The notes beneath the pieces were generated by a model that saw nothing but the letters and a program-made list of their open reading frames with translations, was not told the origin of the DNA and ran no database searches. From Spirochaetaceae bacterium (GTDB taxonomy: Bacteria; Spirochaetota; Spirochaetia; SZUA-6; RPPD01), in the NCBI GenBank assembly GCA_003818675.1, contig RPPD01000147.1, forward strand, positions 1-6,177: a DNA stretch of 6,177 bases, read 5' to 3'. Numbering within the stretch: the stretch's first letter is position 1; each line of letters starts with the position of its first letter. Both the position numbers and the translations under genes were made by a program. Below, one piece after another: positions 1-5,511 of the stretch.

Positions 1-2
1 CA

Positions 3-68
3 TCAATTGACGCAATCGGTTTTGCCCTTGCTTCACATTATCCTGTTCGTCAGGGACTCAGAAAGTAG
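3..68 (+). CDS. C-terminal fragment of an unidentified upstream protein (partial)
   Basis: The frame starting at base 3 is open and ends at a TAG at 66-68. It gives about 21 residues with a plausible protein-like composition, ending in a basic Arg-Lys tail (ALASHYPVRQGLRK). The gap to the pspA start is 19 bases, which fits an upstream gene in the same operon. A second frame, starting at base 1, is open to a TAA at 73-75 and is a less protein-like alternative. The fragment is too short for any family assignment, so this call rests only on frame, composition and spacing. Confidence 0.35.
   Translation, partial: SIDAIGFALASHYPVRQGLRK
10..35 (+). promoter_or_regulatory. Possible sigma54-type -24/-12 element upstream of pspA
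   Basis: GG at 18-19 and GC at 30-31 are separated by exactly ten bases, and the -12 half reads TTGC (28-31), as in the sigma54 consensus. The -24 half (CGGTTT) matches TGGCAC poorly beyond the GG pair. The psp operon of enterobacteria is sigma54-dependent, which is why the match was noted. The element would sit inside the end of the presumed upstream gene and about 57 bases before the pspA start. No enhancer-binding-protein site can be judged because the window starts here. The call is weak. Confidence 0.2.
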
Positions 69-87
69 CACTTAAGGAGGAAACCCC

Positions 88-780
88 ATGGGTATTTTCA
101 AAAGACTTTCGGATGTTCTTAAGGCCAATATCAATGATATGATCAGCAAGGCTGAAAACCCGGAAAAGATGCTCAATCAGATGACAATTGAAATGAACGA
201 GCAGCTCATCGAAGCGAAGAAGAGTGTTGCCTCTTCCATCGCAGACGAAAAACGGATCGAGCGTCAGATGAAGGAGCATATCACCCAGGCACAGGACTGG
301 GAGAAAAAAGCCATGCTGGCTGTAAATGCCGGCAAGGATGACCTCGCCAAGGAAGCACTGTTGCGCAAGGCTGAATACGCCAACCTTGCAAGCCAGTACA
401 AGGAGCAGTGGGAAGCCCAGCACGGAGCTGTTGAAAAGCTCAAGTCATCTTTGCGCATGCTCCAGGGCAAGATAGAGGAAGTCAGCAGGAAAAAGAACCT
501 GCTTATTGCGCGTTCAAAACGTGCAGACGCCCAGAAGCAGATCCAGAAAACTATGGGCTCGCTTTCGGACACAAGCGCTTTTGAAGTGTTTGACCGCATG
601 GAAGCCAAGATAGAGAAGCATGAGGCCGAGGCCGATGCTATGGCCGAGATTGAGGAGTTCACCGCGGATGGAGACCTGGAAAAGCAGTTCAAGGAACTGG
701 AATCCGGTTCAAGTTCCGCTGACTCCATGCTGGAAGAGCTGAAGGCCAAGATGCAGCTTGAAGACAAGTCCAAGGCATAG
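88..780 (+). CDS. pspA: PspA/IM30 (Vipp1) family phage-shock protein
   Basis: This is a 230-residue protein of the PspA/IM30 family, an ESCRT-III-like peripheral inner-membrane protein that forms large oligomers, binds stressed membranes and limits proton leakage. The N-terminus (MGIFKRLSDVLKANINDMI, then the ENPEKML segment at about 24-30) is the family's amphipathic helix followed by its conserved start. Residues from about 25 to 190 form one long charged coiled coil rich in Ala, Glu, Lys and Gln with no Pro. The tail ends in a short acidic-basic helix (LEELKAKMQLE), as usual. The length matches the typical 220-230 residues. The ATG has a strong AAGGAGG site at 74-80 with seven bases spacing, so the start is secure. 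In proteobacteria PspA also inhibits the activator PspF; no pspF, pspB or pspC is visible here. The next gene, an atypical regulator, begins at or just after its stop codon. Confidence 0.95.
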   Translation: MGIFKRLSDVLKANINDMISKAENPEKMLNQMTIEMNEQLIEAKKSVASSIADEKRIERQMKEHITQAQDWEKKAMLAVNAGKDDLAKEALLRKAEYANLASQYKEQWEAQHGAVEKLKSSLRMLQGKIEEVSRKKNLLIARSKRADAQKQIQKTMGSLSDTSAFEVFDRMEAKIEKHEAEADAMAEIEEFTADGDLEKQFKELESGSSSADSMLEELKAKMQLEDKSKA

Positions 781-788
781 CACGGAAA

Positions 789-822
789 ATCCCGGGGGCA
801 TGGAAATCAAGCCACCCGGGAT
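789..822 (+). promoter_or_regulatory. Hairpin enclosing the presumed start codon of the regulator gene
   Basis: ATCCCGGG at 789-796 and CCCGGGAT at 815-822 are perfect 8-base inverted arms. A further GGC/GCC pairing (797-799 with 811-813) is possible across one bulged A, leaving loop 800-810. The loop begins exactly with the ATG at 800 and the G-run before it lies in the stem. No T-tract follows, so this is not a standard intrinsic terminator. It starts 9 bases after the pspA stop. Possible roles, all inferred, are sequestering translation initiation, stabilising the 3' end of the pspA message, or acting as an attenuator that lowers downstream expression. Confidence 0.5.
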
Positions 823-1435
823 CAGATGCAATGTTGTTCTGTCTGATGAAATGCTTCAGCTAAAGCTGGAGCAGTATTTCAAAAATGCGGATTTTGTAGC
901 AGTGACTTGTTCACCGGGGCCGCTTGAGCCTGATAAAACAGACTGTTACGCGGTGCCCGCAGGAATGATGCGGGATCTGTTGTATCCTGAAAACAGACCA
1001 AAGATGTGGCTCCCTGTAATTGTATACGGGAGTCACTTTTTTTTGGCAGAAGCTTATAGCCTCGGCTGCACTGATTTTATAAAGGAGCCATGGTATCCCG
1101 AAGAGCTTGATGCCAGGGTCAGGCGGAGCTGCACCACAATGCCGGTTGTGCGGGGAACCCGCATATTGATGCACGGGCTGACTGTGGGTTCCTGCCACGG
1201 GGAGACCAGGCTCAAGGCCAATGAGCTGAAGGTATTAAGGGTTCTTCTCAGATGTATGGGGCAGGTTGTCAGCCGCGATACTCTCTATTATACGATATGG
1301 AATTGCCTGCCGCAGAATCCAAGCCGTGTGGTGGATATGCATGTCTCGTCACTCAGGAAAAAGCTGTTATCTGTACTTCCCGGCAACAATGACCTGATTT
1401 CCCACATACGCGGCCAGGGTTATTTATTGGAGTAA
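800..1435 (+). CDS. OmpR/PhoB-type transcriptional regulator with a degenerate receiver domain
   Basis: This is a DNA-binding protein of 211 residues from the ATG at 800. Residues about 115-211 are a clear OmpR/PhoB winged helix: LKANELKVLRVLL, then SRDTLYYTIW, the recognition helix VVDMHVSSLRKKL (177-189) and the wing IRGQGYLLE (203-211). Residues about 10-110 keep a receiver-like layout: NVVLSDE as strand 1, LPVIVYGS as strand 4 and GCTDFIKEPWYPEEL as strand 5. The phosphoacceptor Asp is absent; the strand-3 region reads DCYAVPAG. The invariant Lys-Pro is replaced by Glu-Pro (96-97), with a Lys one place earlier. It is therefore probably not controlled by phosphorylation, and no histidine kinase is visible. 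It has eight cysteines (10, 37, 49, 90, 111, 132, 152, 169), many for this family. The start is uncertain: neither the ATG at 800 nor the in-frame TTG at 758, inside pspA, has a good ribosome site, while the ATG at 851 would remove strand 1. By position it may control pspA or the barrel gene. Confidence 0.85.
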   Translation: MEIKPPGIRCNVVLSDEMLQLKLEQYFKNADFVAVTCSPGPLEPDKTDCYAVPAGMMRDLLYPENRPKMWLPVIVYGSHFFLAEAYSLGCTDFIKEPWYPEELDARVRRSCTTMPVVRGTRILMHGLTVGSCHGETRLKANELKVLRVLLRCMGQVVSRDTLYYTIWNCLPQNPSRVVDMHVSSLRKKLLSVLPGNNDLISHIRGQGYLLE

Positions 1436-1453
1436 CAGATTTCCCTTCTGCAA

Positions 1454-1480
1454 GTGTTTCATTGTACGTGATGGAAACAC
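1454..1480 (+). promoter_or_regulatory. Inverted repeat just upstream of the barrel-protein gene
   Basis: GTGTTT (1454-1459) pairs with AAACAC (1475-1480) and CAT (1460-1462) with ATG (1471-1473), giving nine pairs with one bulged G (1474) and an 8-base loop (1463-1470). It lies in the 58-base gap between the regulator stop and the next start, and ends two bases before the GGAGG ribosome site. With no T-tract after it, a terminator is unlikely. An operator for a dimeric regulator, or an RNA stem that modulates translation or processing, would fit. The function is inferred from position only. Confidence 0.4.
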
Positions 1481-1493
1481 ATGGAGGAAAATC

Positions 1494-2180
1494 ATGAAAC
1501 ATTTCATTATTATCATCAGCATCGCATTGTTACTTGTGAACGGGGTCACGGCTTTTGCCCATGACCGCGATGAGAAGCCGGATGGCGAGGTATATCTGTT
1601 TGACAAGACAGGAGATGAAGCACCTGTAAGAGAGCGTAAACATTCAATCAGCTTTGGTATTGTTGCGGCTTCAGAACTTGACACGCTCATGTTCAGCGAT
1701 GATCCGGAGATTGCCGAAAATGCGTTTGAAAATCACATAGACGGTATCTATGGGGAATTTAGACGTGAGCACACGGGTTTTGGATTTACCGCACTCGCCA
1801 GGTTTATTGATATTCCTTCAGCTTACCCTGGTGTCGAGCAGGAGTGGCAGCTTTACTGGATCGGCAGTATGGACTTTCGCTACCATTTTTTTGAGTTTGA
1901 TTCATTTCTTGATCCGACTGCTGAATTTGGTATCGGCTGCGCTGGCAGCATTGATCTCCCGGTGTACGATGATGAAGGAAATACATTCGAGGATGCTGAT
2001 CTGACAGGGCTTTCCATTTTTGCCCAGGTCGGAGCTGGATTTGCGGTCAATTTCAAACATTTTGTCATAGGGGCCAAGGTTTTCTACCGCTTCTATAACG
2101 AGGTACCGCCCACAACTCCATATGCACCTGTTGCGCTTTCTGACTTTCAGGCATCTCTTTCCATGGGTTTGAAGTTCTAG
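1494..2180 (+). CDS. Secreted protein, probable outer-membrane beta-barrel (hypothetical)
   Basis: This is a 228-residue protein that I do not recognise by family. It begins with a classical Sec signal peptide: Lys2, a hydrophobic core at about 4-15 (FIIIISIALLLV) and an Ala-Phe-Ala cleavage site after residue 22. No lipobox Cys is present, so it is not a lipoprotein. The mature part has a charged acidic lead (about 23-45), then repeated alternating hydrophobic/polar stretches typical of beta strands, such as SISFGIVAAS, FGFTALARFI, WIGSMDFRYHFF, LSIFAQVGAGFAV and FVIGAKVFYRFY. It ends SLSMGLKF, and a C-terminal Phe is the usual signature of barrels recognised by the BAM machinery. A small 8- to 10-strand barrel is plausible from the length. 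GGAGG at 1483-1487, six bases before the ATG, supports the start. It is the last gene before a strong terminator and follows the atypical regulator, so it may be the regulator's target or part of the same envelope-stress response. Confidence 0.75.
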   Translation: MKHFIIIISIALLLVNGVTAFAHDRDEKPDGEVYLFDKTGDEAPVRERKHSISFGIVAASELDTLMFSDDPEIAENAFENHIDGIYGEFRREHTGFGFTALARFIDIPSAYPGVEQEWQLYWIGSMDFRYHFFEFDSFLDPTAEFGIGCAGSIDLPVYDDEGNTFEDADLTGLSIFAQVGAGFAVNFKHFVIGAKVFYRFYNEVPPTTPYAPVALSDFQASLSMGLKF

Positions 2181-2205
2181 TACACCCTATTTCTTTTCTC
2201 ATATG

Positions 2206-2250
2206 ATTCCGGCGGACATGGGTGTGAGTTCCGCCGGAATTTATTTCTTT
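2206..2250 (+). terminator. Rho-independent terminator after the barrel gene
   Basis: ATTCCGGCGGA (2206-2216) and TCCGCCGGAAT (2230-2240) form a perfect 11-base stem with a 13-base loop, followed by a T-rich run, TTATTTCTTT (2241-2250). It lies 25 bases past the stop codon at 2180. On the minus strand the stem is not followed by T residues, so it works mainly for the + strand block and is a poor terminator for the converging aminotransferase gene. Confidence 0.85.
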
Positions 2251-2292
2251 GATAAGGTGCCTTATAACAGTGTTGTGTTTGAAAATAATTGT

Positions 2293-3609
2293 TTAGCTTT
2301 TTGCATGGCGAGCTGCAAATGCCGTGAGTCTATTGTCAAGTTCCTGAAACTGCCCGGGAAGCACAAACGAAACGCAAGCGCGGATACCTGCCTGGGAGCT
2401 TCCGGTAGTTGAGAGCGATATCGCGCTGATTCCGAAATACAGCAATGCCTCCACCAATTCAGGCCCTGTCATGCCAGGCCAGGTTACTGTGAAATAGAAT
2501 CCGTCAGCAATCGGGTCATCGCCGTCCATGTCATATACAATTCTGAAGCCATTTTTTGTGAACATGCGCTTCATCTCGTGCGCCCGTTCTCCATAGGGCT
2601 TTACTGCTTCAACGAAATTATACTTCCCCTCATTTGATGCGCGCAGGAGTGCGGCAAGACCAAACTGTGCAGAGTGGGTTACGCCAGCCGTGGTGGCATA
2701 GAGCGTGCCGAAAACAATGGAGTGGCCGAAATGGTCTGTGGGGTAATAGCTGGTCAGGTCGGGCCGCCGTATGGCAAAGACTGAGTCCGGAATAACGAGG
2801 AGGCCAACGCGCTGGCCCGCGTAGCTGTATGCCTTGGAGCTTGAAATGAAAAGAATGTAATTCTTTGTATATCTTGCAACTGTGGGCTGGTATGGCGGTT
2901 CGCCAGGTTTGCCCAGGTCCTTTCTGAAATCCATGGCGAAATACGCCAGATCTTCCATTACAATCACATTGTACTTGTCCGCGAGCTCCCCGATAATGGA
3001 GAGCTCTTTCTCTGTGAAGCAGATCCATGAAGGATTGTTGGGGTTGGAATACAGGATCGAGGAAATATTCCCCTTTGAAAGAATCTCCTCGAGCTTGCCT
3101 TTCAGTTTTTCACCACGAAAATTGTATACGTCGAAGCCTTCAATTTTGCATCCGATCATTTTCACAAGCTGCTTGTGGACCGGGAAACCGGGATCGATGA
3201 AAAGTACCGTGTCCTTTGTCTTGTCCATGCGTCCAGCCACCATCAGGGCGGAGAAACCAGCGTGCATGGAGCCGACAGTGGCAAAGAAATTTTCAGGCTT
3301 CAGGTCCAGGTTGATGAAGTTTTTGACAAAGCGGGCACCCTCAATCCGAAGCTCCGGAATTCCTTCGATGTCAGGGTACAGACTTGCCACACCGCGCTTT
3401 AAAGCCGCGATCTCCGCTTCAACGCCTATTTCTGGCGCGGGCAAGCCAGGAATGCCCATTTCCATGCGGATGAACTGTTTGCCCGCAGCCGCCTCAATAT
3501 TTCCGACAAGTTTGCGAATCTCGCGGATGGAAGCTTCACCGACCGAGCGGATGCCTGATTCTTTCATGCACTTGCGGACAAGATTTTCTGGAAAGGGTGA
3601 TGCTGCCAT
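2293..3609 (-). CDS. PLP-dependent aminotransferase, class I/II (fold type I)
   Basis: This is a cytoplasmic pyridoxal-phosphate enzyme of 438 residues, the usual size for the aspartate-aminotransferase fold. Visible signatures in order are the substrate-side MGIPGLP loop (about 51-57), YPDIEGIPELR (78-88, like the YxxxxGxxxLR region), the NPNNPSW motif (189-195), Asp220 and Tyr223 for cofactor contact, SSSKAYSYAGQRVG with the Schiff-base Lys259 and phosphate-binding Arg267, and GIRACVSF with the likely carboxylate-binding Arg410. All catalytic residues expected of an active enzyme are present. The exact amino donor cannot be read from the sequence; candidates are aspartate, aromatic or branched-chain amino acids, and a specialised role is possible. 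The ATG start has AGAGGAA upstream with six bases spacing. It is transcribed divergently from cdaA and shares a promoter region holding a palindrome. It converges on the terminator of the left block, with no convincing terminator of its own. Confidence 0.92.
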   Translation of the reverse strand: MAASPFPENLVRKCMKESGIRSVGEASIREIRKLVGNIEAAAGKQFIRMEMGIPGLPAPEIGVEAEIAALKRGVASLYPDIEGIPELRIEGARFVKNFINLDLKPENFFATVGSMHAGFSALMVAGRMDKTKDTVLFIDPGFPVHKQLVKMIGCKIEGFDVYNFRGEKLKGKLEEILSKGNISSILYSNPNNPSWICFTEKELSIIGELADKYNVIVMEDLAYFAMDFRKDLGKPGEPPYQPTVARYTKNYILFISSSKAYSYAGQRVGLLVIPDSVFAIRRPDLTSYYPTDHFGHSIVFGTLYATTAGVTHSAQFGLAALLRASNEGKYNFVEAVKPYGERAHEMKRMFTKNGFRIVYDMDGDDPIADGFYFTVTWPGMTGPELVEALLYFGISAISLSTTGSSQAGIRACVSFVLPGQFQELDNRLTAFAARHAKS

Positions 3610-3628
3610 GTTGTTCCTCTGCCTGCAA

Positions 3629-3656
3629 TTAATAGGGAAACTTGTCTAAAAGTCAA
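3629..3656 (-). promoter_or_regulatory. Candidate sigma70-like promoter of the aminotransferase gene
   Basis: Read on the minus strand, TTGACT (3656-3651) matches the -35 consensus at five of six positions. After a 16-base spacer TATTAA (3634-3629) matches the -10 at four of six. The -10 ends 19 bases before the start codon at 3609, so the leader would be very short. The -35 box touches the edge of the palindrome at 3656-3670. Confidence 0.5.
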
Positions 3657-3670
3657 GACGATGATCGTCT
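3656..3670. promoter_or_regulatory. Perfect 15-base palindrome, candidate operator between divergent promoters
   Basis: AGACGAT and ATCGTCT are perfect 7-base arms around a single central G (3663). A 1-base loop cannot form an RNA hairpin without breaking pairs, so a DNA site for a dimeric protein is more likely. It overlaps the edge of the -35 of the aminotransferase promoter and lies five bases upstream of the -35 of the cdaA promoter, so one bound protein could influence both. The binding protein is unknown. Confidence 0.5.
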
Positions 3671-3675
3671 ATTGC

Positions 3676-3704
3676 TTCCCAAGACCGGCTCTTTTCCGTA
3701 TAAT
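3676..3704 (+). promoter_or_regulatory. Candidate sigma70-like promoter of the cdaA operon
   Basis: TATAAT at 3699-3704 is a perfect -10 box, preceded at 17 bases by TTCCCA (3676-3681), which matches four of six -35 positions. Transcription would start near 3711, leaving a leader of about 17 bases that still contains the AAAGAGG ribosome site at 3712-3718. The very short leader leaves no room for a riboswitch. Confidence 0.65.
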
Positions 3705-3727
3705 AGGCAGCAAAGAGGACTGTTCGA

Positions 3728-4552
3728 GTGGATTTTTTTAATCTGGATTTTTTAAATGAGATTTTCGAAATTTGGATATTTCGGGAGATCATCAGGCCGG
3801 CCCTGGACATCTTCATCCTCGCCTTTATTATCTACCAGGCTTACCAGATCCTGGAGCAGACGCGTGCCATACAGCTGATCAAGGGCGCCCAGGTCATTGT
3901 GCTCATATTTGTTTCTGCCGTGGTGTTCAAGCTCAACACTCTCATCTGGCTGATGCAGTCAATTTTCTTCCCCGGTATCATCATAGGCATAGCTGTCATC
4001 TTTCAGCCAGAACTGCGCAAGATTTTTACAACTATTGGCCAGCGCAACTGGTTTGGTTTTTCGGGAAGCGTCCGCAAGTCGCATATTGAATCCATCATAA
4101 ACTCCGTTGAAGTGCTCGCCATGAAAAAAATCGGGAGTATAATTGTGCTCTCCCGCCAGGTGGGACTGAAAAACGTGATTGAGACAGGCACCCAGATTGG
4201 AGCTGAACTCTCATCGAGCCTCATCCTCACCATATTTACGGAAAACACGCCGCTGCATGATGGCGCCATAGTAATCAGGGACGACAGGATTGTAGCCGCG
4301 GGGTGTTTCCTGCCGCTCTCGGAACAGCAGGACATTAAAAAGAGTTTCGGTACGCGTCACCGCGCGGCTCTTGGCCTTTCTGAGGAGTCGGATGCCGTCA
4401 TCATAGTCGTCTCCGAGGAGACAGGCGCCATATCGCTGGCGTACGAGGCAAAGCTTGTCTATGACATTACTTTGGAGTTTGCCATTTCCAAGCTCACGGA
4501 AATATTTGAAATCAGGGAAGAAGAGGGGAAGAACCTTGAAATTAAAGAGTAG
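3728..4552 (+). CDS. cdaA: Membrane diadenylate cyclase CdaA (c-di-AMP synthase)
   Basis: CdaA (also DacA or YbbP) makes cyclic di-AMP from two ATP at the inner membrane. The 274-residue length is typical. Three membrane helices lie at about 21-42, 53-70 and 76-92, joined to the family marker FQPELRKIF (92-100). The DisA_N cyclase domain spans about 120-250, with the catalytic DGA motif in LHDGA (Asp178, Gly179, Ala180) and the ATP-binding GTRHRAALG (Arg210, His211, Arg212). VSEETGAIS (228-236) is also conserved. All catalytic motifs are intact. The start is a GTG with AAAGAGG at 3712-3718, nine bases away. cdaR follows with a 17-base overlap, the classic cdaA-cdaR pair. Unlike many Gram-positive operons, glmM is not the next gene; acpS is. 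c-di-AMP normally governs potassium and osmolyte transport and envelope homeostasis; its targets are not in this window. Confidence 0.97.
   Translation: MDFFNLDFLNEIFEIWIFREIIRPALDIFILAFIIYQAYQILEQTRAIQLIKGAQVIVLIFVSAVVFKLNTLIWLMQSIFFPGIIIGIAVIFQPELRKIFTTIGQRNWFGFSGSVRKSHIESIINSVEVLAMKKIGSIIVLSRQVGLKNVIETGTQIGAELSSSLILTIFTENTPLHDGAIVIRDDRIVAAGCFLPLSEQQDIKKSFGTRHRAALGLSEESDAVIIVVSEETGAISLAYEAKLVYDITLEFAISKLTEIFEIREEEGKNLEIKE
4523..4528 (+). promoter_or_regulatory. Ribosome binding site that sets a TTG start for cdaR
   Basis: GAGGGG lies inside the end of cdaA, seven bases before a TTG at 4536. A longer reading frame is open upstream to an ATG at 4455. That version would add 27 residues with no family likeness and overlap cdaA by 98 bases. 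The TTG start puts the short basic lead and membrane helix directly at the N-terminus, as YbbR proteins have. Confidence 0.65.
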
Positions 4553-5480
4553 CAAGCTCATAAGCAAGATATTTCACAACTGGTACGCCAAGGTAATCTG
4601 CCTGCTGGCGAGTCTGTTCATTTTTATTTTTTACAGGATCTCAACACAGCAGGAAGTGGAGGTCATGCTCAACGAGGTGAAGCTGCCTGACGGTTATTCC
4701 CTGGCTGCCGAGTGGCCCCAGAAAATTCAGGTTGCGGTGCGCGGCGGGGACCGCGAGGAAAAGCTGAAAAGCGAGGATTTCAAAGTTTTCGTGGACCTGT
4801 CGGACTTCACCAAGGGCGGCGAGGTAATGGGGGATGTTGTTCTCGAGCGGCTGGGAGCAGCGCAGAAGCTTTCAAATCTGGAGTTTGATTACAGGCCGCA
4901 AGTGATAAGGTTCACGCTTGAGGCAACTGCAGAGAAATATGTGCTGGTGGATGTACCCTCAGCAAATCTTGGTGCTCCTCCACGCGGCTTCACGCTTGAC
5001 AGTTACACTATCACGCCAGAGCGTGTATTGTTGCGCGGGCCTTCAAGTCTTGTGGCCCAGGTCAAAAGTGTAAGTATTGACAAGATTAATCTTTCTGGCG
5101 TAACTGGCACCATCAGCAAGAAGGTGAGTTTGAGGCTGCCCAACAGGCTTTTGTCAATCGTGGACGCAAAGGAAGTTACCTTCTTTGGCGTAGTGAGCGA
5201 GAAACGGAACACCAGAATATTTTCCGATCTGAATGTTGCCCTCACTGGTCTTGCGGAGAATTTGACAGTTGCCGTGATTCCTGCAGGGAGCGTTGAGGTG
5301 GAGGCAGCTGAACTCGTACTTGAAAAAATGACAGAGGATCAGGTCCATCTTGCGGTGGACTGTTCTTCTGTACGCGAACCAGGAGAATATATGTTTGTCC
5401 CTGTCCCCGAGATCCCGGTTGACGCCACTTTAATTGCGGTCCAGCCAGACAGGTTGAAGATCAGGTTTGACAAAAAATAA
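4536..5480 (+). CDS. cdaR: CdaR, YbbR-repeat regulator of the diadenylate cyclase
   Basis: This is a 314-residue protein from the TTG at 4536. It has a short cytoplasmic basic segment with the family-like HNWYAKVICLL start, one membrane helix at about 18-33, and an extracytoplasmic portion made of about three YbbR repeats (roughly 38-129, 130-223 and 224-314). Each repeat shows the typical pattern: a strand ending in a loop such as LPDGYSL, PPRGFTL or LAENLTV, then a beta segment (KIQVAVRGG, RVLLRGPSSLV, SVEVEAAELVL), then a VDLSDF-like strand (VFVDLSDF, SIDKINLSG, LAVDCSSV). CdaR binds CdaA through the membrane and tunes its activity in the bacteria where it has been studied. It overlaps cdaA by 17 bases, so the two are translationally coupled. 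In a diderm the repeats would face the periplasm. Many family members have four repeats, so three makes this a shorter version. Confidence 0.9.
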   Translation: MKLKSSKLISKIFHNWYAKVICLLASLFIFIFYRISTQQEVEVMLNEVKLPDGYSLAAEWPQKIQVAVRGGDREEKLKSEDFKVFVDLSDFTKGGEVMGDVVLERLGAAQKLSNLEFDYRPQVIRFTLEATAEKYVLVDVPSANLGAPPRGFTLDSYTITPERVLLRGPSSLVAQVKSVSIDKINLSGVTGTISKKVSLRLPNRLLSIVDAKEVTFFGVVSEKRNTRIFSDLNVALTGLAENLTVAVIPAGSVEVEAAELVLEKMTEDQVHLAVDCSSVREPGEYMFVPVPEIPVDATLIAVQPDRLKIRFDKK

Positions 5481-5511
5481 AGACAGGGAACTTTTGAAAC
5501 GGAGAGTGAAT

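Noticed and set aside
264..773. 169-codon minus-strand reading frame opposite pspA
   Set aside because: Its Ser/Ala/Phe-rich product mirrors the coiled-coil codons of pspA, it has no domain, and the gene on the + strand is certain.
2252..2265. ATAAGG/CCTTAT inverted repeat as a terminator for the minus-strand gene
   Set aside because: The stem is short and AT-rich with a tiny loop, and no T-tract follows on the minus strand, so it does not qualify as an intrinsic terminator.
2203..2412. 69-codon + strand reading frame after the barrel gene
   Set aside because: It starts inside the terminator stem, lacks a ribosome site, and its second half is antisense to the aminotransferase C-terminus.
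2882..3649. 255-codon + strand reading frame opposite the aminotransferase
   Set aside because: It has no recognisable domain or ribosome site, and it overlaps a well-supported enzyme gene for nearly its whole length.
3705..3727. c-di-AMP (ydaO-type) or other riboswitch upstream of cdaA
   Set aside because: The predicted leader is only about 17 bases, too short for any riboswitch.
5461..5511. Upstream TTG start (5467) for acpS
   Set aside because: It would add 15 residues not seen in the family and overlap cdaR; GGAG before the GTG at 5512 and the MIxGIGID-like N-terminus favour the shorter form.
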